Shown here piece by piece: positions 43,629-52,542 of a stretch of 64,000 nt of DNA (position 1 is its first letter; every line of letters begins with the position of its first letter). The translations under genes and the position numbers were made by a program. The DNA lies in NCBI RefSeq assembly GCF_011044495.1, contig NZ_CP049143.1, positions 5,704,001-5,768,000 of the forward strand. The letters are read 5' to 3'. The notes under the pieces are model-generated. The model made no database searches, was not told where the DNA came from, and worked only from the letters and a program-made list of their open reading frames with translations. Source of the stretch: Roseimicrobium sp. ORNL1. GTDB lineage: Bacteria > Verrucomicrobiota > Verrucomicrobiia > Verrucomicrobiales > Verrucomicrobiaceae.

Positions 43629-44648
43629 TTAATACCCCGCCACCGTCTCCTTCAGTCCCGCGGCCACGGTGTACTCCGGCTCGAAGCCGAGCATTTCCTT
43701 CACCTTGCTCACATCGGCACACGAGTGGCGGATGTCTCCGGGGCGGAACTCGCGGAAGACCGGGCCCGGCACTTCCACACCGGCCTGAGCCTGCACTTCG
43801 GTTTGCAGCGCGGCGAAGAGTTCATTCAGACTCGTCGCCTTGCCCAAGCCCACGTTGAAGACTTCGCCATAGGCCGCTTCATTCTCCGTGGTCGCAGCGA
43901 GCAGGAGGGCCTGCACCACGTCCCGCACAAAACAGAAATCGCGCGTGTTCTCGCCATCGCCATTGATGAAGACATTGCGTCCTGCCTTCATCGCGGAGAT
44001 CCACTGCGGGATCACTGCGGCATAGGCGCCCTTCGGATTCTGACGAGGACCGAAGACATTGAAAAATCGCAGGCCCACCGTCTGCAGCCCATACGCCATG
44101 AAGAAGGTCTGCGCCTCGATCTCGTTGATGTGCTTGCTCGCGGCATAGGGCGAGAGCGGGCGGCCGATGTTCTTTTCCACCTTCGAGTCCGCCACGATAT
44201 CGCCATACACCGCGCTGCTGCTGGCAAAGACGAAGCGCTTCACGCCAGCCTTCCGCGCGGCGAGCAGCATGTTCAGCGTGCCGGTCGCGTTCGTGTCATG
44301 ACACTGGTCCGGCTTCTCCATCGAGGTGGGCACCGAGCCCATGGCGGCGAGATGGATCACGTAGTCCATGCCCTGGATGACATGCTGGCATTTCGCCTCG
44401 TCCGTGATGTCACCCTCCACGAAGTGCGCCATGCGCCGAGTGCCCCCGTCATCCCCCGCCGCGGCGGCCGCGAGTTGCAGGCGCTCCTTGGTGCCTGCGC
44501 TCAGGTCATCCAGCACCGTCACCCGCTGGCCCAGGCGCAGCAACTGCTCCACCACGTGCGAGCCGATGAAGCCCGCCCCTCCCGTGACCAGCCAGTGCTG
44601 GGCATTGCCTTGCAGGTCGGACTTCAGGGTCTGGTAGGCGTTGGGCAT
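43629..44648 (-). CDS. NAD-dependent sugar epimerase (UDP-GlcNAc 4-epimerase-like)
   Basis: This 339-residue extended-SDR protein interconverts nucleotide sugars. The N-terminus YQTLKSDLQGNAQHWLVTG-GAGFIG resembles WbpP/TviC-type UDP-N-acetylglucosamine(uronic acid) 4-epimerases, in which a short helix precedes the Rossmann loop. The catalytic pair is YAASK (YxxxK), with SSSAVYGD before it. RFFNVFGPRQNPKGAYAAVI and the late NVGLGKATSLNELFA fit substrate binding. GalE-type UDP-glucose activity cannot be excluded. It would feed surface polysaccharide synthesis. Confidence 0.88.
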   Translation of the reverse strand: MPNAYQTLKSDLQGNAQHWLVTGGAGFIGSHVVEQLLRLGQRVTVLDDLSAGTKERLQLAAAAAGDDGGTRRMAHFVEGDITDEAKCQHVIQGMDYVIHLAAMGSVPTSMEKPDQCHDTNATGTLNMLLAARKAGVKRFVFASSSAVYGDIVADSKVEKNIGRPLSPYAASKHINEIEAQTFFMAYGLQTVGLRFFNVFGPRQNPKGAYAAVIPQWISAMKAGRNVFINGDGENTRDFCFVRDVVQALLLAATTENEAAYGEVFNVGLGKATSLNELFAALQTEVQAQAGVEVPGPVFREFRPGDIRHSCADVSKVKEMLGFEPEYTVAAGLKETVAGY

Positions 44649-44814
44649 TTTTTCCTCTTTGGTTTTTTTTCTGCGGGGAAAAGGGAATCGCGCGACTCTG
44701 GCACAAGTCGCGAATTGCGCGCCATTTTTTCCACGGCGAATCGCCCGGGTTGAAAGGATTTTTCATCCCTTCCCGTTGCCTTGGCCTGATCTCCCGCCTC
44801 TACTCTTCCTCCTC

Positions 44815-45780
44815 ATGCGACGCCTACACCCCCTGCCCCTTGTTGCAGCCGCTTTCGGCTTGCTCGCCCTGGCCTCCAGCGCCCTCGCCCAGACCGTCAC
44901 CCTCACGCAGAGCGATACCGGCGTGCGTGTGGACATCGACGGCAAGCTCTTCACCGAGTACGTGACCAAGGACGTGCCGCGTCCCTTCTTCTACCCCGTC
45001 ATCGGCGGCGCGGGTGAGAACATTGTGCGAAACTTCCCCATGAAGACGGACGTGGCCGGCGAGCCGCAGGACCACCCGCACCATCGCGGCCTCTGGTTCG
45101 CGCACGGCTCCATCAATGGCATGGATTTCTGGAGCGAGATGAAGGACTTCGGCAAGCAGCAGTCCACCGGCGTGAGCGACCTCAAGGCCGAGGGGAACAA
45201 GGGCTCCTTCACCGCCACCACCAAGTGGGTCTCCGCCGACGGCAAGCCCGTGCTGAGCGACACCCGCAAGTTCACCATCACCGCCCTGCCGAACGGCGAG
45301 AAGCTGCTCGACTTCGACATCACCCTGCAGGCCACCGAAGGCGAAGTGACCTTCGGCGACACCAAGGAAGGCACCATGGCCATCCGCCTCTGCCCGCAGC
45401 TGACCTTCAAGGACAAGGAAGGCACCGGCAACGCCTACAACACGCAAAACGACAAGAAGAAGGACATCTGGGGCAAGCGCGCCCCGTGGGTCGCCTACTT
45501 TGGCCCGGATCCGAAGGGCAACGTCGTCGGCGTCGCCATGTTCGAGCACCCCAAGAACTTCCGCGCACCCACCTACTGGCACGCCCGCGACTACGGCCTC
45601 TTCGCCGCGAACCCCTTCGGCGTCCACGACTTCGAGGGCAAGAAGGACGAAGAACACCTCGGCGACCACAAGATGGCCAAGGGCGACACCCTGCAGCTCC
45701 GCTACCGCTTCTTCTTCGGCAAAGGCAAGCCCATGCCCAAGGCCATGGCCGCGAGGTATGACGAGTACGTGAAGGAGTAG
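44815..45780 (+). CDS. PmoA-family (DUF6807) secreted protein
   Basis: This encodes 321 residues from the ATG at 44815, giving a signal peptide (LPLVAAAFGLLALASSALAQ). Family hallmarks are the early GKLFTEYVTKDVPRPFFYPV, the histidine-rich EPQDHPHHRGLWFAHGSING, and late PFGVHDFEGKKDEEHLGDHK. PmoA-like proteins are abundant in Planctomycetes and Verrucomicrobiota and often sit with sugar dehydrogenases; their activity is unproved, and the name does not imply methane oxidation. Here a Gfo/Idh/MocA oxidoreductase follows, beyond a 1.1-kb repeat region. The gene is very GC-rich with strong C-ending codon bias, suggesting good expression. Confidence 0.9.
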   Translation: MRRLHPLPLVAAAFGLLALASSALAQTVTLTQSDTGVRVDIDGKLFTEYVTKDVPRPFFYPVIGGAGENIVRNFPMKTDVAGEPQDHPHHRGLWFAHGSINGMDFWSEMKDFGKQQSTGVSDLKAEGNKGSFTATTKWVSADGKPVLSDTRKFTITALPNGEKLLDFDITLQATEGEVTFGDTKEGTMAIRLCPQLTFKDKEGTGNAYNTQNDKKKDIWGKRAPWVAYFGPDPKGNVVGVAMFEHPKNFRAPTYWHARDYGLFAANPFGVHDFEGKKDEEHLGDHKMAKGDTLQLRYRFFFGKGKPMPKAMAARYDEYVKE

Positions 45781-45786
45781 ATTCCC

Positions 45787-46669
45787 GTGCGACGGTGAGC
45801 GGTGGGACGGTGGTCTCACGCGGACCGCCAATCAGCGCTAACGGTCGCTAATGTAGAAGCCTTCTCCAGAAGCCTTTCATCGGGGGAGGGGATGGTGGTG
45901 TTTGGGAAACCACTAATAGGCACTAACGAACACTAATTTTGGGGAGCTGCAGCTCCCCCCTCAAGGAGTGGGGGCATTCCTGCCCCCATTTTGCGTGGCA
46001 TGTCTCCTGATGCCTCTCCTCCCAAGACCCGGCCCATCTTCGCAGGGAGCGGCACTAGCCTAGTGCCGTCCTTGCCGGTGAAAAGACCCACCCGCGCGCG
46101 CCCTGGTCATTCGCTCGAACCCACGACAAAACCGGTAGGGGGCCGCGGCGCCGGCCTCCTAATTTTGAGGGCGGAGGGGGTGTGGAACCCCTTGGGAGGT
46201 GACGCTGCCTCCAACGGGTCGCAACACCCCGGCTCCGCACCGCCCGCCGCCTTTGCCCCGCCGCGAAATTTGGGTGCCGACGCAGCAGCACCCTACCAAC
46301 TGAAACTGAAATGACGGGACTTCGGCGAGTCTCGCTCCCTGCGAATGGTGCGATGCCTTGGAGGTGATGCTGCTCAGGAGACCTGCCACCTCCAATTGGG
46401 GGCAAGAGTGCCCCCGATCCTTGGGGAATCGCGGCTCCCGCGCTCAATCACCCACCGACTCACCACCGCCCAGCCGGCTTCAACAATTAGTGTTCGTTAG
46501 TGTCCATTAGTGGTTACCCACCGCGCCATCCTCCCCGACCCAAGGCTTCTGGAGAAGCCTTCTACATTAGCGAACATTAGCGCCGATTAGCGGTCTCCCC
46601 TCCGTCCGTCCTCCCTTCGTCAGGCCAGGAGGCCCAACGACCGCTGTCAGGCCGGGAGCCCTAACCTCC
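45787..46669. repeat. Decamer palindromic element with a second element nested inside
   Basis: Outer C-blocks (45823-45852 and 46566-46595) and inner T-blocks (45907-45937 and 46486-46515) are mirror-symmetric about 46210. The centre is about 550 bp instead of ~115 bp because it holds a copy of the CGGCACTAG/GGGACTT element (46040-46050 pairs with 46334-46344) and smaller hairpins. TAGAAGCCTTCTCCAGAAGC (about 45854) and its partner AAGGCTTCTGGAGAAGCCTT (46542-46561) flank it. A REP-like copy follows at 46618-46669. No gene is seen in the whole gap 45781-46879. Confidence 0.93.
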
Positions 46670-46879
46670 TCCCCCTGCAATTTGCCTAGTCACAAACCAC
46701 AGGCTTCCGGTGACAATTCCGCCGAAATAAGCGCTTTTCACCCCCGTTTCCCTTCCCTAGTCTACTGGCACGCCGGTCGGACATTTCGTCCCTTCAATCA
46801 GGAGCCGAAGCTGTCCATTACTCCAGCATTCCACCTTTCCATTACTCCATCCCCGTCAGCTAGTATCGTAATCCAACTC

Positions 46880-48397
46880 ATGAACACCCATACCTCCATC
46901 AAGCGTCGCGATGTTCTTCGCAGCTCGCTCTACGCAGGCACGGCCATGGCCCTGCCCATCTGGTCCCGCGCCGAAGGCTCCAACAGCGACATCCGGGTGG
47001 CCGTGATTGGCTTCAACGGCCGCGGCAAAGGCCACATCGGCAGCCTCGCCAAGATCAAGGGCGTGCGCCTCGTCGCTCTTTGCGATGTCGACTCCGGCGT
47101 GCTCGACAAGGAAATCGCCGACCAGAAGAAAAAGGGCAATACCGACATCAAGGCGTACACCGATTACCGCAAGCTTGTTGAAGACAAGGACATCGACGCG
47201 GTGACCATCGCCACGCCAAACCATACGCACACCCTCATCGCCATGACCGCCATCGCGGCTGGCAAGCACGTGTACGTGGAAAAGCCCACCAACCACAACC
47301 TCTGGGAAGGCTCCGAGCTCGTGAAGGCCGCCGCCAAGGTGGAAGGCAAGCAGATCGTCCAGCACGGCATGCAGCGCCGTTCGGACCTCGGCTGGGCCGC
47401 TGCGCAGGAGTACATCAAGTCCGGCGCGCTGGGCAAGACCCTCCTCTCCCGTGGCGTGAACTACAAGGCCCGCCAGAGCATCGGCAAGGTCAGCGAAGGC
47501 AAGAGCGCCGGTGCGGATGGCACCTTCGCCGCAGGCACCTTCAAGGACACCAAGGGCACCGTGGACTACAACCTCTGGGCTGGTCCCCGCGAAATGTCCC
47601 CCATCAACCGCGAGAAGTTCCACTATGACTGGCACTGGCAGTGGGCTTACGGCAACGGTGACATCGGCAACCAGGGACCGCACCAGCTCGACGTCGCCCG
47701 CTGGATGATCGGCAACCCCGAGAAGCTTCCCGTCCGCGTCATGAGCTTCGGCAACCGCTGGGGTTATGTCGACGACGGCCAGACCGCCAACAACCAGATG
47801 GCGCTCTATGATTACGGCAAAGGCAACGTGCCGATCCTGTTCGACAACCGCGGCCTTCCCCGCAAGGACATGGACTGGACGAAAGGCAATGAGCCTGTGT
47901 TCAAGCAGGTCGTGCGCATCGGCAACGTCGTGCATTGCGAAGGCGGCTACGTGGCCGAGTCCAAGGCGTATGACAACGAAGGCAAGTGGAATGGCACCAA
48001 GTTCACCATACAGGACGGTCCTGAGCACATGGCGAACTTCATCTCCTCGATCCGCGCCGGCAAGCTGATCAACCCGAACTTGCACGTGAGCCACGGCTTC
48101 CAGGCCGCCTCCCTGGCGATTCTGTCCAACATCAGCTACCGCCTTGGCAAGAAGGTCTCCCCTGCGGAAGTGAAAGAGCGTCTCTCCGGCGACAAGTTCG
48201 CCACCGAGACCTTCGAAGACTTCGCCGCGAACCTGCAGGCCAACAAGATCGACATCGGTGTCGATCAAGTCGCCCTCGGACCCTGGCTCTCCTTCAACCC
48301 CGACAGCTTGAAGTTCGAAGGCGAATTCGCCGAAGAAGCCAACAAGCTCGCCACGGACGAATACCGCAAGGAATTCGAACTGCCGAAGATTGGGTAA
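46880..48397 (+). CDS. Tat-exported Gfo/Idh/MocA-family oxidoreductase
   Basis: This encodes 505 residues from the ATG at 46880; the upstream extension of the frame runs through non-coding sequence. A twin-arginine signal (SIKRRDVLRSSLYAGTAMAL) indicates export with cofactor bound. The Rossmann part is DIRVAVIGFNGRGKGHIGSL (GxGxxG-like), then ALCDVDSG, ATPNHTHTLIAMTAIAAGKH and VYVEKPTNHN with the EKP lysine. The C-terminal beta-sheet domain has GDIGNQGPHQLDVARWMIGN. Such exported dehydrogenases act on sugars or cyclitols in these phyla. A strong terminator follows at 48471-48500. Confidence 0.93.
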   Translation: MNTHTSIKRRDVLRSSLYAGTAMALPIWSRAEGSNSDIRVAVIGFNGRGKGHIGSLAKIKGVRLVALCDVDSGVLDKEIADQKKKGNTDIKAYTDYRKLVEDKDIDAVTIATPNHTHTLIAMTAIAAGKHVYVEKPTNHNLWEGSELVKAAAKVEGKQIVQHGMQRRSDLGWAAAQEYIKSGALGKTLLSRGVNYKARQSIGKVSEGKSAGADGTFAAGTFKDTKGTVDYNLWAGPREMSPINREKFHYDWHWQWAYGNGDIGNQGPHQLDVARWMIGNPEKLPVRVMSFGNRWGYVDDGQTANNQMALYDYGKGNVPILFDNRGLPRKDMDWTKGNEPVFKQVVRIGNVVHCEGGYVAESKAYDNEGKWNGTKFTIQDGPEHMANFISSIRAGKLINPNLHVSHGFQAASLAILSNISYRLGKKVSPAEVKERLSGDKFATETFEDFAANLQANKIDIGVDQVALGPWLSFNPDSLKFEGEFAEEANKLATDEYRKEFELPKIG

Positions 48398-48470
48398 GTT
48401 GAGCGAAGCGAGAGGCTGGCTGCTTGACGCGGCTGGCTAGCTAGCTAGCGATACAGAACGATTGCACGAG

Positions 48471-48500
48471 AACGCCCCGGGAAACCCGGGGCGTTTTTTT
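48471..48500 (+). terminator. Rho-independent terminator
   Basis: The 11-bp stem AACGCCCCGGG / CCCGGGGCGTT with an AAA loop is followed by a run of T, a textbook intrinsic terminator 74 bp after the oxidoreductase stop. It separates that gene from the NACHT gene. Confidence 0.95.
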
Positions 48501-48624
48501 GCCTTTCGGGTTTACGTGTGTTTCCTAGCTAGCTATTGTGTTTTTCCACTGTCTGCCAAACGGATGTTCCGTGGGAACGAAACCGAAGGACTAAGACCCC
48601 CGTACTGCAAACAATTCGCGAACA

Positions 48625-51600
48625 ATGGACTATCCAATTGAAAACCTCGGACCCGAAAAGTTCCAGATGTTCAGCCAGGCTCTCTTGCTGACGGAATACC
48701 CTGGCCTCCAATGTTTCCCAGTTGGTCAACCAGACGGAGGAAGGGACGCCACGCAAATTCCTTATGACGTTATTGCATCGAAGCGCTTCATCATGTTCCA
48801 AGTAAAATTTGCGCGCCATCCCTTGAAAGAATCTGACCCGCACAAATGGTTGCTCGAGATCATCAAAGACGAAATTCCTAAGGTCAAGAAACAGATTGTC
48901 CAAGGCGCGCGCCAGTTCGTTTTGATCACGAATATCCCGGGAACCGCGCATCCTGAGGTCGGAAGTATCGACATAGCAAACAAACTACTGACTGAAGCGC
49001 TCGAACTCCCGTCGATCGCATGGTGGCGTGACGATGTAAATAGGAGACTTGATAACGCTTGGAACCTCAAATGGGCCTATCCCGAGCTCATGACCGGGCC
49101 GGACTTGATTAGGGCCATTGTCGAAAATAACTTAACAGAGGACCAGGAGAGACGTTCATCAGTTTTAAGGACATTTATTGCAGCTCAATATCGCGCGGAG
49201 CAAAATGTAAAATTCAAGCAAGTTGATTTAAACAATAAGCTTCTCGACTTGTTTATTGACGTCCCTCTACGCAGGATACGTGGCTTTAACGAACCTACAG
49301 TGTACTCCGGAAACTATAGTTTTCATCCAGAGTCTCTCATTACATCTTCACACGAATTGTTCGAGACAGAAGAGGAGCTCCAGCACCACTATCAACGAAC
49401 TGGAACCCCCCAGACCGGAGCCGCATCATTTGTCTTAGGTCAATCCCCAATCCACAACAGCTTCCTAGTCTTGGAAGGAGCTCCGGGCCAAGGAAAATCG
49501 ACAATCACGCAGTATATATGCCAGGTACACAGGATGCGCCTTCTCAACAAGACTTCAGAGCTCCGACTCGTTGAGCCAAGTCACCGTGAAGCTCCTGTCC
49601 GACTACCAATCAAAGTGGATCTAAGGGACTTCGCGATGTGGCTAGCCCGACGAAATCCGTTCTTAGCAGATTCGCCTGAGCTGCCAGCGAAGAGGTGGAT
49701 GCCCTCTTTGGAGGCATTCCTCGCGGCCCTTCTAGAGTTTCAATCTGGGGGGGCATTTTTCAATGTTACTGACCTGCATGCTGTAGCAAGTTTAAGTTCT
49801 ATATTGCTGGTTCTGGACGGCCTCGATGAAGTCGCTGAAATCAACGTTCGCTCGGATGTCGTTAAAGCCATTGAAGAAGGCGCAGAGCGCCTCGCCTCTA
49901 TTTCTGCGTCACTAAGTGTCGTAGTAGCCAGCAGGCCAACAGCATTCGAAAACTCACCAGGTCTATCACGTGAGTTATTCCGCCATGAGAGCCTTGACCA
50001 CATCACGCCTGATCTGATTGAGTCCTATGCAAAAAAATGGGTCAGAGCAAGGTTACTGACTGAGAAGGAAGGTTCTGAAGTTAAGAAGATCTTACGCCAC
50101 AAGCTCGACCAGCCCCATCTAAGGGACCTTGCTCGAAACCCCATGCAATTGGCAATTCTGCTTAGTTTGGTCCATACTCGAGGAGTCTCTCTACCTGACA
50201 AGCGCACCGCGTTGTACGATAGCTACGTTGAGTTATTCTTCAATCGTGAAGCAGAAAAAGCCTCTATTGTGCGGGACAATAGGGACCTATTGATAGACAT
50301 CCACCAATACCTCGCATGGTTGCTACATGTCGAATCGGAGCAAGCAAGTGGAGAAGGCCACCGCCCATCGGCTGGGGCAATAGAAGAGACTCGCCTGAAG
50401 TCAGTACTCCGAGATTATCTCATTTCTCAAGGCACCGATCCGTCTTTGACTGAAGCCATCTTCACCGGCGTTGTCGAACGGGTGGTGGCAATAGTCTCTC
50501 GAGTCCAAGGGACATTTGAGTTTGAAGTCCAACCCCTGAGAGAATATTTTGCTGCACGTTTCCTCCATGAAACGGCACCCTATTCTCCTTCGGGGTTTGA
50601 GAGACGAGGCACACTTCCGGATCGCTTCGACGCCCTTTCTCGAAACTTTTATTGGTTAAATGTGACACGATTCTACGCAGGTTGCTACAGCAAGGGAGAG
50701 CTAGCATCCTTGATCGACAGGCTCAAAGAATTGATTCAAGATCCTGATTTCGCGCACCTTAGTCATCCTCGTATTCTTGCCGCAACTCTACTTAGTGATT
50801 GGGTCTTCAAACAACACCCGAAATCGGTACCCGAGGTAATTAGGCTCGTATTGGATGGGATTGGCCTTCGATTCTTACTCTCAACGACTAGTCGACGACA
50901 AGAAAATTCACAGCCTTTGGTTCTCCCCGACGAGTGCGGCCGAAAAGAGCTCGTGAATCACTGTTTTTCGATGATTTCAAATTCGACCCCGCACGATTTT
51001 GCTTTAGACGTGATTGACCTGCTTCGTGCAAACGGAACTCGCGAAGAAATCGCGCTCAAATGGAAAGAAATGATATCAAGCGAAGACGGCCTAACCTGGT
51101 TCAGGTATGGTTCTCACCTCGGATGTATGCATCTATGCGACCTTGAGACGTTGTCACATTTTTTGGATCGCACGCAACTAACATCTGAACTCATGGAGTG
51201 CCTGATTCGCGCCAGACGATTTGACTACATCGAACAATCGGAACAAACTTTTGATTTGGCTATCCATGCTTTGCTAGATAGAGCCGTTGACATTGGGACC
51301 CCAGGGAAGAAGCTTGGGATGTGTGAGAAGTTCGGCCTTGCCATAGATGCATCACGCTATGCATACACATTAACCAGTCCAAGCCATGCTCCGCTCGGTA
51401 GTTCCCTGAAACGTCAGTTGGCCAAAGGCGCTAACATTAACTTTGAAAAGAACTTCCTCACGAAGCAGTGGCCTGCTTGGACCAAAGCAAAGTTCGTTGT
51501 GGAAAACACGATTGAAGCGCTCAAGGTACCGGTATCTGTTTGGCGGACCAACCTGGCCCCATGGGACACGGTTGTGTCGTCAATTCAAGCGTCTTTCGGA

Positions 51601-52422
51601 TTCTCATGGTCTGCTATTCATCTGGCGGTACTGAGCGGAGCTATTAAGTCATCCAGCGAAAAGGGCACGGACTGCTCAGATCTTTTTGACGAGGAGAAGT
51701 CCCTCTGCCACCGCACTCGCTACGCAAGGCTTAGAAAGGGCGTTCCGGGATGGTGGGCCCGAACTTGCATCCAAGCCAAGACAGTGGAGCAGAAAATGCT
51801 CTTTATCACCACATACTTCGTCTGGGCAAGCCATGGCTCTATATCTCAAACAATTGGTGATGTGCTGCCTATCGTGGATTCGCTGCCAGATGAATCTTGG
51901 GCGAAAGTGTTCGACTCTGTAGTCGCAATCACCAGAATCGTTTATTCCGGCTATAAAGAACGAGGCGTTTATTTCCACGAAGAGGACATTGCTGCGGTGC
52001 AGCATTCACCGCGGGTCTTAGGTCTTTTTCAAACGCGCGTCCGCAGCTACGTCAATTACGGGTTATACGTCGCTTGGAGGTCGCATTTGGACTGCAACGA
52101 CCTAAGATTGCACGCTATTTTTCAGAATGACGCAGCGGAGAGTCTCTTTGGTATGGACAATGATCGCCGGGAGAGTTTACGCCTCATCTCAAGAGGGTTT
52201 CAGCTCGGTGTGCCTTCCCAGAGATTCGCCTCCCAAACTTACTTTAGACAGCGGAAACGCGATGGGTTTCCGTTGGAATTGGCCGAGGAAGTTCTCAATC
52301 ACGCGGAGAAGTATCCCACATTTATTGTAGCAGCAGCCGAAATGCGGTTTCGCGAAGAAACTTCAAAAAAAGTCCGGCGGGTTGGCGAGGTTGCGCAACA
52401 CGAAGGTTGGTTTGAAGAATAA
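48625..52422 (+). CDS. NACHT NTPase with N-terminal PD-(D/E)xK nuclease domain (NLR-like defence protein)
   Basis: This encodes 1265 residues. The N-terminal ~150 residues look like an Mrr-type PD-(D/E)xK nuclease: PDGGRDA with D41, then FQVKF with Q59 and K61. A NACHT/STAND NTPase follows: Walker A GAPGQGKS at 285-292, Walker B LLVLDGLDEV at 395-403, and the sensor strand VVVASRPTAFE near 434. The winged-helix part and a long (~700-residue) C-terminal region without recognisable repeats would be the sensor. The layout effector-NACHT-sensor is that of bacterial NLR-like (bNACHT/Avs-type) anti-phage proteins, which degrade DNA after sensing a phage product. The gene stands alone, ends in its own small gap, and is clearly AT-richer than its flanks, in line with recent transfer. 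Confidence 0.88.
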   Translation: MDYPIENLGPEKFQMFSQALLLTEYPGLQCFPVGQPDGGRDATQIPYDVIASKRFIMFQVKFARHPLKESDPHKWLLEIIKDEIPKVKKQIVQGARQFVLITNIPGTAHPEVGSIDIANKLLTEALELPSIAWWRDDVNRRLDNAWNLKWAYPELMTGPDLIRAIVENNLTEDQERRSSVLRTFIAAQYRAEQNVKFKQVDLNNKLLDLFIDVPLRRIRGFNEPTVYSGNYSFHPESLITSSHELFETEEELQHHYQRTGTPQTGAASFVLGQSPIHNSFLVLEGAPGQGKSTITQYICQVHRMRLLNKTSELRLVEPSHREAPVRLPIKVDLRDFAMWLARRNPFLADSPELPAKRWMPSLEAFLAALLEFQSGGAFFNVTDLHAVASLSSILLVLDGLDEVAEINVRSDVVKAIEEGAERLASISASLSVVVASRPTAFENSPGLSRELFRHESLDHITPDLIESYAKKWVRARLLTEKEGSEVKKILRHKLDQPHLRDLARNPMQLAILLSLVHTRGVSLPDKRTALYDSYVELFFNREAEKASIVRDNRDLLIDIHQYLAWLLHVESEQASGEGHRPSAGAIEETRLKSVLRDYLISQGTDPSLTEAIFTGVVERVVAIVSRVQGTFEFEVQPLREYFAARFLHETAPYSPSGFERRGTLPDRFDALSRNFYWLNVTRFYAGCYSKGELASLIDRLKELIQDPDFAHLSHPRILAATLLSDWVFKQHPKSVPEVIRLVLDGIGLRFLLSTTSRRQENSQPLVLPDECGRKELVNHCFSMISNSTPHDFALDVIDLLRANGTREEIALKWKEMISSEDGLTWFRYGSHLGCMHLCDLETLSHFLDRTQLTSELMECLIRARRFDYIEQSEQTFDLAIHALLDRAVDIGTPGKKLGMCEKFGLAIDASRYAYTLTSPSHAPLGSSLKRQLAKGANINFEKNFLTKQWPAWTKAKFVVENTIEALKVPVSVWRTNLAPWDTVVSSIQASFGFSWSAIHLAVLSGAIKSSSEKGTDCSDLFDEEKSLCHRTRYARLRKGVPGWWARTCIQAKTVEQKMLFITTYFVWASHGSISQTIGDVLPIVDSLPDESWAKVFDSVVAITRIVYSGYKERGVYFHEEDIAAVQHSPRVLGLFQTRVRSYVNYGLYVAWRSHLDCNDLRLHAIFQNDAAESLFGMDNDRRESLRLISRGFQLGVPSQRFASQTYFRQRKRDGFPLELAEEVLNHAEKYPTFIVAAAEMRFREETSKKVRRVGEVAQHEGWFEE

Positions 52423-52542
52423 CTCTCGGGTCCAGATCATGACTTGAATCGAGAAAATGATGGCCTCGATGGCGGGAACGCACACGCAGATCCGGCGCAA
52501 TCATCTTGCACAACACCCCTTGACCATCCATCTCTCCCCTTC

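Noticed and set aside
44815-45780. PmoA annotation as particulate methane monooxygenase
   Set aside because: The family name PmoA (DUF6807) is a naming coincidence. The protein is soluble after its signal peptide and lacks the membrane segments of the methane enzyme, and no pmoB or pmoC is present.
46856-48268. 470-codon minus-strand frame opposite the Gfo/Idh/MocA gene
   Set aside because: It is a shadow of a strongly codon-biased gene on the other strand and contains no motif or signal sequence.
48438-48540. CTAGCTAGCTA direct repeats before the NACHT gene as attachment sites
   Set aside because: Both copies (48438-48448 and 48527-48536) lie on the same side of the gene, and no matching copy was found after its end at 52422, so they do not bracket an island.
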